In this document: positions 9,264 through 18,076 of the stretch, in pieces | Layout of the letters: every line of letters starts with the position of its first letter | Position numbering within the stretch: position 1 is the first letter of the stretch | NCBI RefSeq assembly: GCF_000712595.1 | Contig: NZ_JOTN01000001.1 | Span: 47,901 to 111,900, forward strand | Direction: 5' to 3' | From: Bacillus manliponensis | GTDB taxonomy: Bacteria > Bacillota > Bacilli > Bacillales > Bacillaceae_G | DNA length: 64,000 nucleotides | Notes under the pieces: generated by a model | What the model saw: the letters and a program-made list of their open reading frames with translations, nothing else | The model's database searches: none | Told to the model about the DNA's origin: nothing | Program-made: the position numbers and the translations under genes

Positions 9264-9629
9264 ATGAAAAAATTCATTATTATCATTGCACTATTTGTCG
9301 CAGCAACCGGTGCATTTCTATTAAAAGGTGGCGTTATGGTTGATCGCTTAAACCCACTTGTGAAAATGGACGATTACTATACAGTCGTAAAAGAAGACGG
9401 TAAGCATTTAGGGAAAGATAACATTCGTGAAAATAGTGAGAAATACGAGCACAACTTCACAGGCTATAATACAGACGGTAAAAAGCAAGACATTACGATT
9501 CACGTAACGAAAGACTTACGCCAGGGCGCTTATTTAAAAGTGACTGCAAAAGGTCAAAACGGTAAGAGCTGGATGGAAGTTCAACCAGAAGAAATTCCAG
9601 CTGCTGCGAAAAAAGAATTAGGATTATAA
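9264..9629 (+). CDS. YxeA-like (DUF1093) exported small protein
   Basis: 121 residues. An N-terminal hydrophobic segment (residues 4-24) acts as signal peptide or membrane anchor, followed by a soluble domain resembling the YxeA/DUF1093 family: DDYYTVVKEDGK, then YNTDGKKQDITIHVTKDLRQGAYLKV and an acidic end. These are small OB-like extracytoplasmic domains of unknown role. AAGGAGG precedes the ATG. A terminator follows directly, so it is a single-gene unit, divergent from alsT. Family call from pattern recognition only. Confidence 0.78.
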   Translation: MKKFIIIIALFVAATGAFLLKGGVMVDRLNPLVKMDDYYTVVKEDGKHLGKDNIRENSEKYEHNFTGYNTDGKKQDITIHVTKDLRQGAYLKVTAKGQNGKSWMEVQPEEIPAAAKKELGL

Positions 9630-9659
9630 AAAAGTGTCGGCTTGTGCCGACGCTTTTTT
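9630..9659 (+). terminator. Terminator after the YxeA-like gene
   Basis: AAGTGTCGGC-TTGT-GCCGACGCTT followed by TTTTT, starting right at the stop codon. Confidence 0.9.
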
Positions 9660-9738
9660 ATAGTTAAATGTAAATTTTTATATATAAAGGTTTTATTTGT
9701 ATATTAAATGTTATCATGTACTAAAAAGGAGAATTTAC

Positions 9739-10140
9739 ATGATAAAACGATTTCTTATCAGCTCTGCCATTTTTATCTTAACTAGTTTCGGAACAACTAC
9801 AGCACTTCACGCAAAAGCTGAGCAGAAAATAATTACAAGTTCACTAGCAAATCATGAGATAACGTTTGATGGCAGTACAAGAACAGGTTTCGACTACAAA
9901 GGTATTTCCGATTTAAAAATCGACTTACATAATAAGGGAACAACTACTTTTAGATTCACTATTAAAAGTCCTGAAGATACCGTAATTGGCAGTGGCCGTT
10001 TAGAACCTGGACAAAGTATGACAAACTTATTTAGCTTTTCATATGCCGATTGGCTACCTGAAGGAGAATATAGCATTTCCGTACAGAATAATGATGGTTC
10101 TCAAGGATCTCTTCACATGGTCGCAACATTGTTAGAATAG
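9739..10140 (+). CDS. Secreted protein of unknown function
   Basis: 133 residues starting at the ATG that follows AAGGAG at 7 bases; an earlier in-frame start lacks a ribosome site. The first 25 or so residues (MIKRFLISSAIFILTSFG, then ALHAKA) form a classic signal peptide with a likely cleavage after AHA-like HAKA. The mature part has the alternating pattern of a small beta-sandwich (DLKIDLHNKGTTTFRFTI, SGRLEPGQSM, GEYSISVQN). I do not recognise a specific family. It stands alone between terminators and converges on bioY. Confidence 0.8.
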   Translation: MIKRFLISSAIFILTSFGTTTALHAKAEQKIITSSLANHEITFDGSTRTGFDYKGISDLKIDLHNKGTTTFRFTIKSPEDTVIGSGRLEPGQSMTNLFSFSYADWLPEGEYSISVQNNDGSQGSLHMVATLLE

Positions 10141-10172
10141 AAAAAGCGCGGGCACATGCCAGCGCTTTTTTC
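10141..10172. terminator. Bidirectional terminator between the secreted protein gene and bioY
   Basis: AAAAAGCGCGGGC-ACAT-GCCAGCGCTTTTTT is A-rich on the left and T-rich on the right, serving both converging genes. Confidence 0.88.
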
Positions 10173-10173
10173 G

Positions 10174-10734
10174 TTATACACTTTGCGTAATCATTTTTGC
10201 GCGAACTAATCCTTCTCTTACTTTTATTCCAATCCAAGCTGCTAACGCTGATTTAATAAAACCAACGATGATAAATGGAAGAAATCCACTTAGAAACGCC
10301 GCTTCCCAGCTAAGCGAAGCTGCATATTTCAAGAAAGTTGTCCCAATTACTAACGTAAGAAACGTTCCTAAAGTATTAGCAATAAGTGCGTTCCACAGTG
10401 TAAACCTCGTCTTCTCCATTAGCAATCCGATAAGAAATGCAGTTGGAATAAAGCCAAATAAATATCCACCTGTTGGACCAATTAACACTCCTAGTCCCCC
10501 GCTAAATCCAGAATATACAGGAGCTCCAATCGCCCCAAGTAGGACATAAATAATAACAGATAACGTACCATAACGCGACCCTAAAATCGTTGCTGCAAGA
10601 CCAACCGCTAGTGTTTGCCCTGTTATTGGGACATATGGCAACGGAATTGTCACTTGCGCCAGTATACCGATAATTGCTGCAAATAAAGCTGATACAATTA
10701 ACATACGAAATCGATTCGTTCTTTGATTATGCAT
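10174..10734 (-). CDS. bioY: Biotin transporter substrate-binding subunit BioY
   Basis: The S-component of an ECF-type biotin uptake system, working alone or with the shared EcfAAT module, which is not in this window. 186 residues with six hydrophobic helices and BioY landmarks: LFAAIIGILAQVTIPLPYVPITGQTLAV near the N-terminus and GPTGGYLFGFIPTAF in the middle. The chosen start follows AAGGGGGA by 5 bases; a start 57 bases further out has no ribosome site and would add an odd basic tail. I found no BirA operator upstream. Confidence 0.9.
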   Translation of the reverse strand: MHNQRTNRFRMLIVSALFAAIIGILAQVTIPLPYVPITGQTLAVGLAATILGSRYGTLSVIIYVLLGAIGAPVYSGFSGGLGVLIGPTGGYLFGFIPTAFLIGLLMEKTRFTLWNALIANTLGTFLTLVIGTTFLKYAASLSWEAAFLSGFLPFIIVGFIKSALAAWIGIKVREGLVRAKMITQSV

Positions 10735-10844
10735 GTGATCCCCCTTATTGAATACGCCATTTTTTCTATTATATTTTCTAAGATATCGCATTATAAATAG
10801 GGAGTAAACATTTTCCGTAAGAATATACAGATTTTTCGTTATAT

Positions 10845-10964
10845 TTAATTAAAATTGAAGTTATTCGGATTTAGACCTACGCGTTCATTTTGATTTAATG
10901 CATCAATCCGTTTCATATCCTCTTCCATTAATTCAAAATCAAATACATTTGCATCTTCAATAAT
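10845..10964 (-). pseudogene. 3' relic of an aldo/keto reductase gene
   Basis: On the minus strand this stretch encodes about 39 residues ending in a TAA: IIEDANVFDFELMEEDMKR, then IDALNQNERVGLNPNNFNFN. This is the C-terminal signature of AKR5-type aldo/keto reductases (xRIIENAxVFDFELxxEDM, then DALNxNxRVGPDPDNFxF). The open frame upstream (to about 11065) does not resemble an AKR and has no start with a ribosome site, so the catalytic barrel is gone. It is too short for standard gene calling. It is a different subfamily from the intact reductase at 18 kb. Confidence 0.7.
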
Positions 10965-11191
10965 GCGATATTTATTTTCCCATACATAAATCCATTTATT
11001 TTTTCGAAAAACTAAATATGAGTAACCAACTTTAATGAATGAACAAAAAATTTTAAAATGAAAACCCTACCAATACAACGAATTGCGCACATAATCAAAC
11101 AATTAAAAATCATTTTTATGTTATGATGAGTCTATATAGTATATAATAGAAACTATATTCAATTAAGGACATGTTTCTGTCCGAGGAAATA

Positions 11192-11283
11192 GTAGGTAAT
11201 GTGCGGATGTGTTTTCATTTACAATGTAGGACTGTAAGTGGAAAGGCTTTTTCTTGTGTTGCAAAAAATAACACTTTACCTAC
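11192..11283 (+). promoter_or_regulatory. Structured 5' leader of the DUF1641-ndh operon (candidate cis-regulatory RNA)
   Basis: A 12-base segment (11192-11203, GTAGGTAATGTG) pairs with 11272-11283 (CACTTTACCTAC) with one mismatch. Inside it, 11212-11223 pairs all twelve positions with 11233-11244 around a 9-base loop (ATGTAGGAC). A further hairpin, 11256-11260 with 11270-11274 (GTGTT/AACAC), overlaps the outer stem's 3' arm, so the two folds exclude each other. A small hairpin, GGACA-TGTTTC-TGTCC, lies at 11167-11182, and a TATAAT-like box lies near 11150. The whole leader is about 190 bases. It matches no riboswitch class I know. Confidence 0.5.
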
Positions 11284-11338
11284 ATAAGGGGATTCAATTC
11301 CTACAAAAACAACATGTATGTGAAAAGGAGAATTGGAG

Positions 11339-11782
11339 ATGCCAGAAACTATCACTCAAACAAAGCCGGAGCAAGAAGTAGTACAAGTTGCTGCTAGCCA
11401 AGCACAATTAGATGTACTTGATCAGCTATTAAAGCCTGAAGTACAAGAATCTTTAACAACGTTAGTAGAACAACTTCCTAAATTAACAGAACTTGTTAAC
11501 ATCTTAACGAAGTCTTATGACTTTGCTCAAGCGGTAGCGACGGATGAAGTCTTAAAGAACGATACAGTTCACGCGGTTCAAGAAATCATGGAACCTGTAA
11601 CAGAAACAGTAAAGACAGTTGCCGCAACTGCAATTGAAGCAAAAGATCGTGCGGAAGAAAGCAATGAAGTAATCGGTCTGTTTGGCCTTTTAAAAATGTT
11701 AAAAGACCCACAAGCACAAAAGCTATTCCGTTTTGTGAATGCTTATCTGCAAGTTACGGCAGAACGCAATAATCATAAATAA
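11339..11782 (+). CDS. DUF1641 protein (YjlC-like)
   Basis: A 147-residue cytoplasmic, acidic, helical protein. DUF1641 proteins often sit next to NDH-2 or formate dehydrogenase genes. Recognisable segments: VLDQLLKPEVQESLTTLVEQLPKL and the C-terminal GLFGLLKMLKDPQAQKLFRFVNAYLQV. I chose the ATG 8 bases after AAGGAG; a TTG 6 bases earlier is too close to that site. It is followed 43 bases later by ndh, the same order as yjlC-ndh of B. subtilis, so it is probably an accessory of the NADH dehydrogenase. The precise role is unknown. Confidence 0.85.
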   Translation: MPETITQTKPEQEVVQVAASQAQLDVLDQLLKPEVQESLTTLVEQLPKLTELVNILTKSYDFAQAVATDEVLKNDTVHAVQEIMEPVTETVKTVAATAIEAKDRAEESNEVIGLFGLLKMLKDPQAQKLFRFVNAYLQVTAERNNHK

Positions 11783-11825
11783 TTCTTTTTTACACAACAA
11801 TTCGTAAAAACGGGGGATATTTATT

Positions 11826-13004
11826 ATGACTAAAAAAATCGTCATCTTAGGCGCAGGTTACGGCGGACTTCTTGCCGCTCAAAACATTCGTAAATACTAC
11901 AGCAAGTCTGAAGCACAAGTTACTGTAATTAACCAATACCCAACGCACCAAATCATTACAGAACTACACCGCCTTGCAGCTGGTAACATCACAGAGAAGG
12001 CAATTGCAATGCCAATTGAAAAGCTTCTAAAAGGATTAGATGTAGATTTAAAAATCGCAACTGTTGAATCTTTCTCTGTTGATAAGAAGGAAGTAAAACT
12101 AGTAGGAAGCACAACACTTAGCTATGACGCACTTGTTGTTGCATTAGGAAGTAAAACGGCTTACTTCGGTATTCCTGGACTAGAAGAACATAGTATGGTA
12201 TTAAAATCTACTGCAGATGCAAACAAAATCTTTAATCATGTAGAAGATCGTATCCGCGCTTACGCTGAAACAAAGAATGAAGCAGATGCTACAATCTTAA
12301 TCGGAGGCGGTGGCTTAACTGGCGTTGAGTTAGTTGGGGAGCTTGCGGACGAAACACCAAAACTTGCGAAGAAATACGGCGTAAATCCAAAAGACATCAA
12401 ATTATTACTAGTAGAAGCAGGTCCAAAGATTCTTCCTGTTTTACCAGACGACTTAATCGAGCGCGCAACGAAGAGCCTAGAATCCCGCGGCGTTACGTTC
12501 TTAACTGGTCTTCCTGTAACAAATGTAGAAGGCAACACAATTGACTTAAAAGACGGTCAAAAAATCGTTGCAAATACATTCGTTTGGACAGGCGGCGTAC
12601 AAGGAAACCCACTAGTTGGCGAATCTGGCCTTGAAGTAAACCGCGGTCGTGCAACTGTAAACGAATTCTTACAATCAACTTCTCACAGCGACGTATTCAT
12701 CGCAGGAGATAGCGCAGTATACTTTGGCGAGGATGGCCGTCCTTATCCACCAACTGCACAAATCGCATGGCAAATGGGTGAGCTAATTGGTTACAACTTA
12801 TTTGCATACTTAGAAGGAAAAGCATTCGAAACGTTCGCACCAGTAAACTCTGGTACACTTGCAAGTTTAGGACGCAAAGATGCAGTTGCGACAATTGGAG
12901 CAAACTCTATCCCATTAAAAGGTATGCCTGCAACATTAATGAAAGAAGCAAGTAACGTTCGTTACTTATCACATATTAAAGGACTATTTAGCTTAGCTTA
13001 TTAA
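11826..13004 (+). CDS. ndh: Type II NADH dehydrogenase (NDH-2)
   Basis: A single-subunit FAD enzyme that oxidises NADH and reduces menaquinone without pumping protons, peripheral on the inner face of the membrane. 392 residues. The N-terminal FAD Rossmann motif is GAGYGGLLAAQNI (residues 9-21). The NADH-binding motif is IGGGGLTGVELVGELAD (about 159-175). The second FAD contact is VFIAGDSAVYF with PPTAQIAWQMG (about 291-320). The C-terminus is amphipathic. In B. subtilis the homologous operon is repressed by Rex; I see no clear Rex site here, but the long leader may regulate it. A strong terminator follows. Confidence 0.93.
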   Translation: MTKKIVILGAGYGGLLAAQNIRKYYSKSEAQVTVINQYPTHQIITELHRLAAGNITEKAIAMPIEKLLKGLDVDLKIATVESFSVDKKEVKLVGSTTLSYDALVVALGSKTAYFGIPGLEEHSMVLKSTADANKIFNHVEDRIRAYAETKNEADATILIGGGGLTGVELVGELADETPKLAKKYGVNPKDIKLLLVEAGPKILPVLPDDLIERATKSLESRGVTFLTGLPVTNVEGNTIDLKDGQKIVANTFVWTGGVQGNPLVGESGLEVNRGRATVNEFLQSTSHSDVFIAGDSAVYFGEDGRPYPPTAQIAWQMGELIGYNLFAYLEGKAFETFAPVNSGTLASLGRKDAVATIGANSIPLKGMPATLMKEASNVRYLSHIKGLFSLAY

Positions 13005-13012
13005 TCCAATCT

Positions 13013-13047
13013 GCCTGAACGAATCATTTCGTTTAGGCTTTTTTATT
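13013..13047 (+). terminator. Terminator of the ndh operon
   Basis: GCCTGAACGAA-TCAT-TTCGTTTAGGC followed by TTTTTTATT. Confidence 0.9.
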
Positions 13048-13087
13048 GTATTCGTCAAAAACGATGTATTTCCTGCAAAAACAAAAC

Positions 13088-13114
13088 CCTTACGTCATTT
13101 TTTCAACGTAAAGG
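13088..13114 (-). terminator. Terminator of murB
   Basis: CCTTTACGTTG-AAAAAA-TGACGTAAGG then GTTTTG on the minus strand. Confidence 0.7.
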
Positions 13115-13121
13115 TCACTTG

Positions 13122-14039
13122 TTATTCTTTATCTTCACCAATAATACGTACTTCTCTTTCTAACTCTACATCAAACTTTTCTTTTACTGTTTTTTGCACA
13201 AACTGAATTAAATCGATGTAATCTTGCGCTGTTCCGTTATCAACATTCACCATAAATCCAGCATGCTTTGTGGATACTTCTACACCGCCAATACGCTTTC
13301 CTTGCAGACCGCTATCTTGAATCAATTTTCCAGCGAAATGATTTGGCGGGCGTTTGAATACACTACCACACGACGGATACTCAAGTGGTTGCTTTGATTC
13401 ACGTAAATACGTTAATTCATCCATTTTCGCTTTAATTACTTCATACTTGCCATCTTCAAGTTCAAAAGTCGCTTCAAGAATAATGTAATCCTTATTTGCA
13501 AATGCACTTTTACGATAGCCAAACGCAAAGTCATCTTGAAGTAACGTCTTGAATTCTCCTTCTCTTGTCATAACAAGTGCTTTTGTTAATACATATGAGA
13601 TTTCACCGCCGTACGCGCCTGCATTCATATATAAAGCACCCCCAACACTTCCAGGAATACCACAAGCAAACTCAAGTCCCGTTAAACGATAATCTAACGC
13701 TATTCTTGATACATCAATAATCGCTGCTCCGCTTTGCGCCACAATAGTCTGCCCCGTTACAGTTACATCAGTTAGTTTCACTAAGCTTAGCGTAATGCCA
13801 CGAATACCGCCATCCTTAATAATCACGTTCGTTCCATTTCCTAAATACGTAATCTTAATACTATGCTCTGCTGCAAATTGAATAACATGCTGCACTTCTT
13901 CATACGTAGAAGGTGCTACAAAAATATCAGCCTTCCCGCCTAATTTAATAAACGTATGGTTGCGTAACATTTCATCTTGCTTTATATTTTCTGCTTTTAA
14001 TTTCGTACTTAACTGTTTGTAAATTTCATTTTTGTTCAT
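13122..14039 (-). CDS. murB: UDP-N-acetylenolpyruvoylglucosamine reductase MurB
   Basis: Reduces UDP-GlcNAc-enolpyruvate to UDP-MurNAc with NADPH and FAD, the second committed step of peptidoglycan precursor synthesis, in the cytoplasm. 305 residues. The FAD-binding domain shows [17 protein letters not shown] (about 61-77) and [26 protein letters not shown] (about 121-146). The catalytic serine region is [10 protein letters not shown] (about 223-232), and [12 protein letters not shown] with KHAGFMVN follows. The length fits the short type II MurB of Gram-positives. B. cereus-group genomes usually carry two murB genes; this one stands outside the division cluster as a single-gene unit and is probably the second copy (inference). 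Confidence 0.93.
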   Translation of the reverse strand: MNKNEIYKQLSTKLKAENIKQDEMLRNHTFIKLGGKADIFVAPSTYEEVQHVIQFAAEHSIKITYLGNGTNVIIKDGGIRGITLSLVKLTDVTVTGQTIVAQSGAAIIDVSRIALDYRLTGLEFACGIPGSVGGALYMNAGAYGGEISYVLTKALVMTREGEFKTLLQDDFAFGYRKSAFANKDYIILEATFELEDGKYEVIKAKMDELTYLRESKQPLEYPSCGSVFKRPPNHFAGKLIQDSGLQGKRIGGVEVSTKHAGFMVNVDNGTAQDYIDLIQFVQKTVKEKFDVELEREVRIIGEDKE

Positions 14040-14160
14040 TTTGAATTACCCTCTATTTCTATTAAATAATTGATTTTGGGGCAGTAATTCTTACACTATA
14101 TATCTTACACCTAATCAAGAAAAGATGGAACGAAACTTTAAAAGTCAAAAAAATACAAAA

Positions 14161-14192
14161 AAATACTACCCTCTTTTCAAGGGTAGTATTTC
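14161..14192 (-). terminator. Terminator of the chemoreceptor gene
   Basis: ATACTACCCT-TGAAAAG-AGGGTAGTAT on the minus strand, then TTTTTTTG. Confidence 0.85.
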
Positions 14193-14196
14193 ATCT

Positions 14197-15699
14197 TTAT
14201 TTTCGTAAAATATCTTCAAGCTGCTGAACCTGCATCGCTACAGCGTCAAGCGTTTCAACAGAACGATTATTTCGTTTCTTTTCTTCTTCTACACTTACCA
14301 ACACTTCTTCTGTTGCGGCTGAAGTTTCTTGAATAACGCCTGTCGCATGTGTCACATCTTGGACAATATTTGTTGTTTTCACTTGGAAGTTTTCTTGATG
14401 TGTGACAATTTCTGTCATCAGTCCATTAATGGATTGAATGAATGAACCAAGATTATTTACATTGGATAAGACTTCAGACAACATGTTATTACATTCTTCT
14501 TGCACACGCTCACCTTTTCGAACTTGCTCATCCACTTTGCTTGCCTGCTCACTAAAGTCTCGCAAAATCCCTTGAATTCTTCCCGTAGAACGATTCGATT
14601 CTTCCGCTAGTTTTAACACTTCATTTGCAACAATCGCAAACCCTTTTCCATGTTCACCAGCACGGGCGGCTTCAATATTTGCATTTAACGCAAGCATACT
14701 CGTTTGATTAGAAATATTTTTTATCACATCTACAATTTCTGTAATCTTTTTCGATTGCTCCATTAGTTCTCCAAAAATAAGACCTGACTGCGTGACAACA
14801 TCATTTAAACTTCTCATGTTTTCTTCAAAGCTTTTTAGCTTTGTTACACTCACATTTGAAGCATCTAAACTTTCATCTACACTTACAGAAACTTCCCTTA
14901 CTTGCTGAATAATTTGGGAAATGTTCGTTTCAATTTCACTTAGCACCGTCACTGAACGCGACATCATTTCTGATTGCGACTGCGTTCCGGCCGCTACTTC
15001 TTCAAACGCCTCATTAATATCTCCCATTGATGCCATCGATGTATGCATATTATTTTTCAGATGACCAAACTGTTCATCTAGTTTTAACACAGTCGCCTCA
15101 ATTAGCTGCTGGGTACGCTCCAGTTCTTCTGCTTTTTCCAATACCTCTTGCTTCTCATTATGTAGACGCTGAATTAAACTTTGTCCAATTCGAGTTACTC
15201 CCCACATCGCCATTGTTACAATTGCAAGTAACAACGCAAAATTTAACGCTTCAGATGCGGTTGTATAAGCAAAAAACTCTTCTGTGAAAAAGTGACAAAA
15301 TACGAAGGAACAGAAAACGGCCACTCCTCCAAGCATTAAAATGAGTCGCTCATTCAAGTAGATTAAAGAGACCGCAAGTGTGAAATACACCATTTGAAAC
15401 ATAGCAGGTGTTTCATTGAACGCTTGCACCATAATGAATGACATCGCTAGTAACATAAAAGTCATCACATATTTATAGATAGAAACCATTTTCGGTATAA
15501 ATAATAGCCCAATGCCAAATCCCATTAAACTAATACCACCAATCCAAAACGCAATTGCTCGTTCTGTAAATGTATATCCGTAATAACTAATCGAACCAAG
15601 TCCAAGTACAAAGCTACAAATCATGATGAAGAATAACAAATGGTTCTTTTGCTTCTCTTGCTCAAGGTTAGAAAAACACGTTCTCTTTAACCACTCCAT
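14197..15699 (-). CDS. Methyl-accepting chemotaxis protein with membrane-embedded sensor
   Basis: A 500-residue receptor. The first 175 or so residues hold six hydrophobic segments with almost no extracytoplasmic domain, so it probably senses within or close to the membrane. A coiled-coil region follows (about 180-230), then the MCP signalling domain. The tip motif [20 protein letters not shown], then [13 protein letters not shown], is intact for CheA/CheW contact. QE/EE pairs in the flanking helices ([15 protein letters not shown]) are likely methylation sites. It has no HAMP domain that I can recognise. It shares strand with the next upstream gene (13-base gap to the endonuclease-like gene), suggesting co-transcription. 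Ligand unknown. Confidence 0.9.
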   Translation of the reverse strand: MEWLKRTCFSNLEQEKQKNHLLFFIMICSFVLGLGSISYYGYTFTERAIAFWIGGISLMGFGIGLLFIPKMVSIYKYVMTFMLLAMSFIMVQAFNETPAMFQMVYFTLAVSLIYLNERLILMLGGVAVFCSFVFCHFFTEEFFAYTTASEALNFALLLAIVTMAMWGVTRIGQSLIQRLHNEKQEVLEKAEELERTQQLIEATVLKLDEQFGHLKNNMHTSMASMGDINEAFEEVAAGTQSQSEMMSRSVTVLSEIETNISQIIQQVREVSVSVDESLDASNVSVTKLKSFEENMRSLNDVVTQSGLIFGELMEQSKKITEIVDVIKNISNQTSMLALNANIEAARAGEHGKGFAIVANEVLKLAEESNRSTGRIQGILRDFSEQASKVDEQVRKGERVQEECNNMLSEVLSNVNNLGSFIQSINGLMTEIVTHQENFQVKTTNIVQDVTHATGVIQETSAATEEVLVSVEEEKKRNNRSVETLDAVAMQVQQLEDILRK

Positions 15700-15712
15700 C
15701 GGTTTCCCCCTA

Positions 15713-16777
15713 TTATTTTAGCTTCAGCACCGTACTAACCGGATTATGATCGCTGTTTTCGAACTTTAAATCATGTCCTTGTACACTCACAATTTCCACA
15801 TTCGGAGATACTAAAAATCCATCGATAATCGTAACGAAATTCTCACCTTCAACGTAGCTCTTCACGTTATCGCGAACTGTCCAAACACTATCATCAACTG
15901 CCCACTGGAATCCACCATCAGTGAAATCTTCTGGAAGTTGCACTAACCACTCTGGCCAATCTTCTTTAAACTCCGGATCACTTAACTGTACATCAGATAA
16001 TAACTGATTCCAGTCCCCGCCAAGCACAATATAATCACCATTTTTATAATGCTTATTAATATATTCTTTCAAAAACGCAACTTGTTGTTTTCGAATGCTT
16101 CCGCCCTTATCGTATGCAGATAAGTGAACGTTCACCATACGTAAATACTTCCCGTTATCAACTGGGACTTTATGCTCAACAATCGCTCGCTCTAACTCGA
16201 ATAATTGACGAATCCACATTTCTCTTCCTGGAAGCTGATATCTTGTCGCCTCTTCTACTTTGTATTTTGAGAACGAACCAAGTCCACCATTCGCATACCC
16301 ATGCGGCTTCGTAATTGGCACCGGTACCCACTGTGCATTAAAGTTGTAACCAAGTGTAGATGCATGATTTGGCAATCCTTCTTGGAACGCCTTATATTGG
16401 TTCACATCAAATGAACGAAGTGACTTCTCATCCATTTCTTGCACTAACATAAAATCAGAATCTTCCTTTTGTAAGAAAGATAACATATTATTCGTATTCT
16501 CTACCGTTTGTTCTTTACTGCTAGAACGTGAACCTGTTCCTCCATCTAAGAAGAAATCTTGATCCTTATCTAAACCACCGTAGCCAATATTAAATGTCGT
16601 CGTCTTAAACTCTTCTCCAACTTTCAAAACGCGTTCGTTATTATTTGCTACCTTTAACTTCTCAACATCCTTATGTTTTACATCCGTAATTGCCACATAT
16701 GCAAGAAACGCTGCAAAGGCACCGAATATCGTTCCTACTACTCCTAACAAAATCTTCACTATCTTCTTCAAGCTCAT
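15713..16777 (-). CDS. Endonuclease/exonuclease/phosphatase-fold protein, membrane anchored
   Basis: 354 residues. An N-terminal hydrophobic segment (residues 8-30) is uncleaved anchor or signal, then an EEP (DNase I-like) domain: [10 protein letters not shown] with an early Asn, LVQEMDE (metal-binding Glu, about residue 117), GGDWNQ (catalytic Asp and Asn) and the terminal SDHNPV (catalytic Asp-His). All metal and acid/base positions are present, so it should be active on phosphodiesters or phosphomonoesters outside the cell; the substrate could be nucleic acid, lipid or inositol phosphate. The start ATG has GGGAG very close (2 bases), so a slightly later start cannot be excluded. Confidence 0.85.
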   Translation of the reverse strand: MSLKKIVKILLGVVGTIFGAFAAFLAYVAITDVKHKDVEKLKVANNNERVLKVGEEFKTTTFNIGYGGLDKDQDFFLDGGTGSRSSSKEQTVENTNNMLSFLQKEDSDFMLVQEMDEKSLRSFDVNQYKAFQEGLPNHASTLGYNFNAQWVPVPITKPHGYANGGLGSFSKYKVEEATRYQLPGREMWIRQLFELERAIVEHKVPVDNGKYLRMVNVHLSAYDKGGSIRKQQVAFLKEYINKHYKNGDYIVLGGDWNQLLSDVQLSDPEFKEDWPEWLVQLPEDFTDGGFQWAVDDSVWTVRDNVKSYVEGENFVTIIDGFLVSPNVEIVSVQGHDLKFENSDHNPVSTVLKLK

Positions 16778-16882
16778 GACTCCCTTATTCTCTTTTTGTA
16801 ATGTGCATACGGAATTATTTTAACATGTTTGTTAGTTTGTTTCATTCAGTTTATCTTAATATTAAGTTTTAATTATAATTGA

Positions 16883-16999
16883 GGATTCAGCCAAAATTCT
16901 GTGTAATTCAGTCACTGTTTCATTTTTCCGGCCAAAACCAAGGAGGATTTGGTCATTTTTCATTTTTTTCAGCCAAAATCAACTATAATTCAGTCAAAA
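16883..16999. repeat. Degenerate short repeats (TTCAGCCAAAAT / ATTCAGTCA type)
   Basis: ATTCAGCCAAAATTCTGTGT and TTCAGCCAAAATCAACTAT recur 85 bases apart, each followed by AATTCAGTCA, with further decayed units (CGGCCAAAACC, TTTGGTCATTTT) between. They fill most of the gap between two minus-strand genes. No coding or terminator signal explains them. Confidence 0.6.
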
Positions 17000-17001
17000 C
17001 A

Positions 17002-17963
17002 CTATTTTAATTCCTCAAACGAAAGTTCATACTTCCGACTTTTTGTCTCCCCACTATATGGAAAACACATCTTTATGAGTAACTTCTTTGTAACATCACT
17101 AGAGTCAATAGTAAGAAATTCTTTCATCTCTTTATTGGTCACTGTTTTTCCAATCAAAAGGGCATAATCCTTCATCGCTTGTACATGTGCCTCTTTAGAA
17201 AGAAAGCTACAATTCGAACACTTCCAATTAGCAAAAATGCGATTCATCCTCCACAAACACTTCGGACATTGCACTCCTTTAATCAGCTCATGCACCCCAA
17301 TCCCATACTTTTTCAAAACGTCTACATATAGCGGCACACACTCACCATAAATACGCTCTGCTAATCGCCGCAAGTCATGTTCACTAAGTAATTCTTCTTT
17401 ATACCTCATTTCAAGTTCCTCAATTTTATTTAACAAATTCGCACTATGTATCATCTTTCCAGAAAGATCATCATCACCCGCTTGCCGCACAATCGTCCGG
17501 TGATGACTAATTACTGCAAGCCAAGCGATTCAACCGGAATGTTCAGCCCTAACCACTTGCACAGCTGTCTCTTCTGCCTATCCATTTGCAAAATTGGATC
17601 GGGAAATCCCTCTCTTTTCTCATCCGTCACACGAATCAGCTGATGAAACTCCGAATCAAAAATAAGCGTACCAAAAATATTTTTTACTTCTAAAAAAAGA
17701 AGAAATTTTGAACTTAAAATGAGTGTATCTAGTTGAAAGTAGTGACTACCATCGAATAAACGAATATCGTGAAGTATCATATATTTCTCAGTCATCAAAA
17801 AAGTAAGTTGATAATCAACAGATTGCTCGCCTTTATACCCCGTCTTTTGTTTCTTTATATCATCTGCAATCTCTTCGCATTTTGGATGATGCTCCGGAAG
17901 TCTTCGCCACAATGCTTCTAATTGCAAAAAGTGAATGGGGAGCTTTCGTTCTTTTATAATCAT
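17002..17963 (-). pseudogene. NERD-domain protein gene, split by a frameshift
   Basis: Two minus-strand frames make one protein. The first (17963 to 17511, 150 residues) carries the NERD nuclease-related domain: GYKGEQSVDYQL, then LQLDTLILS-type and FLEVKN. It ends ESLGLQ-stop near 17511. The second frame (to 17002) continues in the -1 frame as AVISHHRTIVRQAGDDD, leading into a helical region and a C-terminal zinc ribbon (CPKC, 12 residues, CSNC). One lost base near 17515-17525 accounts for the break. NERD proteins are implicated in DNA processing but poorly characterised. A real mutation and a sequencing error cannot be told apart from one sequence. The second part has no good start of its own. 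Confidence 0.82.
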
Positions 17964-18045
17964 GATCTCGCCTCCTCGTACGCCTTTACCATATACAATT
18001 TGATAACTGCTGTATATTTGCTAAAAATGTATTTTCAAGCAAGAA

Positions 18046-18076
18046 AAATAAAAAGCTGTCCTATACATGGACAGCT
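18046..18076 (-). terminator. Terminator of the aldo/keto reductase gene
   Basis: AGCTGTCC-ATGTATA-GGACAGCT on the minus strand followed by TTTTATTTTTC; it overlaps the last codons. Confidence 0.88.

Noticed and set aside
10735-10844. BirA operator upstream of bioY
   Set aside because: Searched for the TTGTTAAC/GTTTACAA-type palindrome by eye and found none.
11284-11338. Rex-binding site before the ndh operon
   Set aside because: The expected TTGTGAA-N6-TTCACAA palindrome is not there; only a single TGTGAAA half-site is seen next to the ribosome site.
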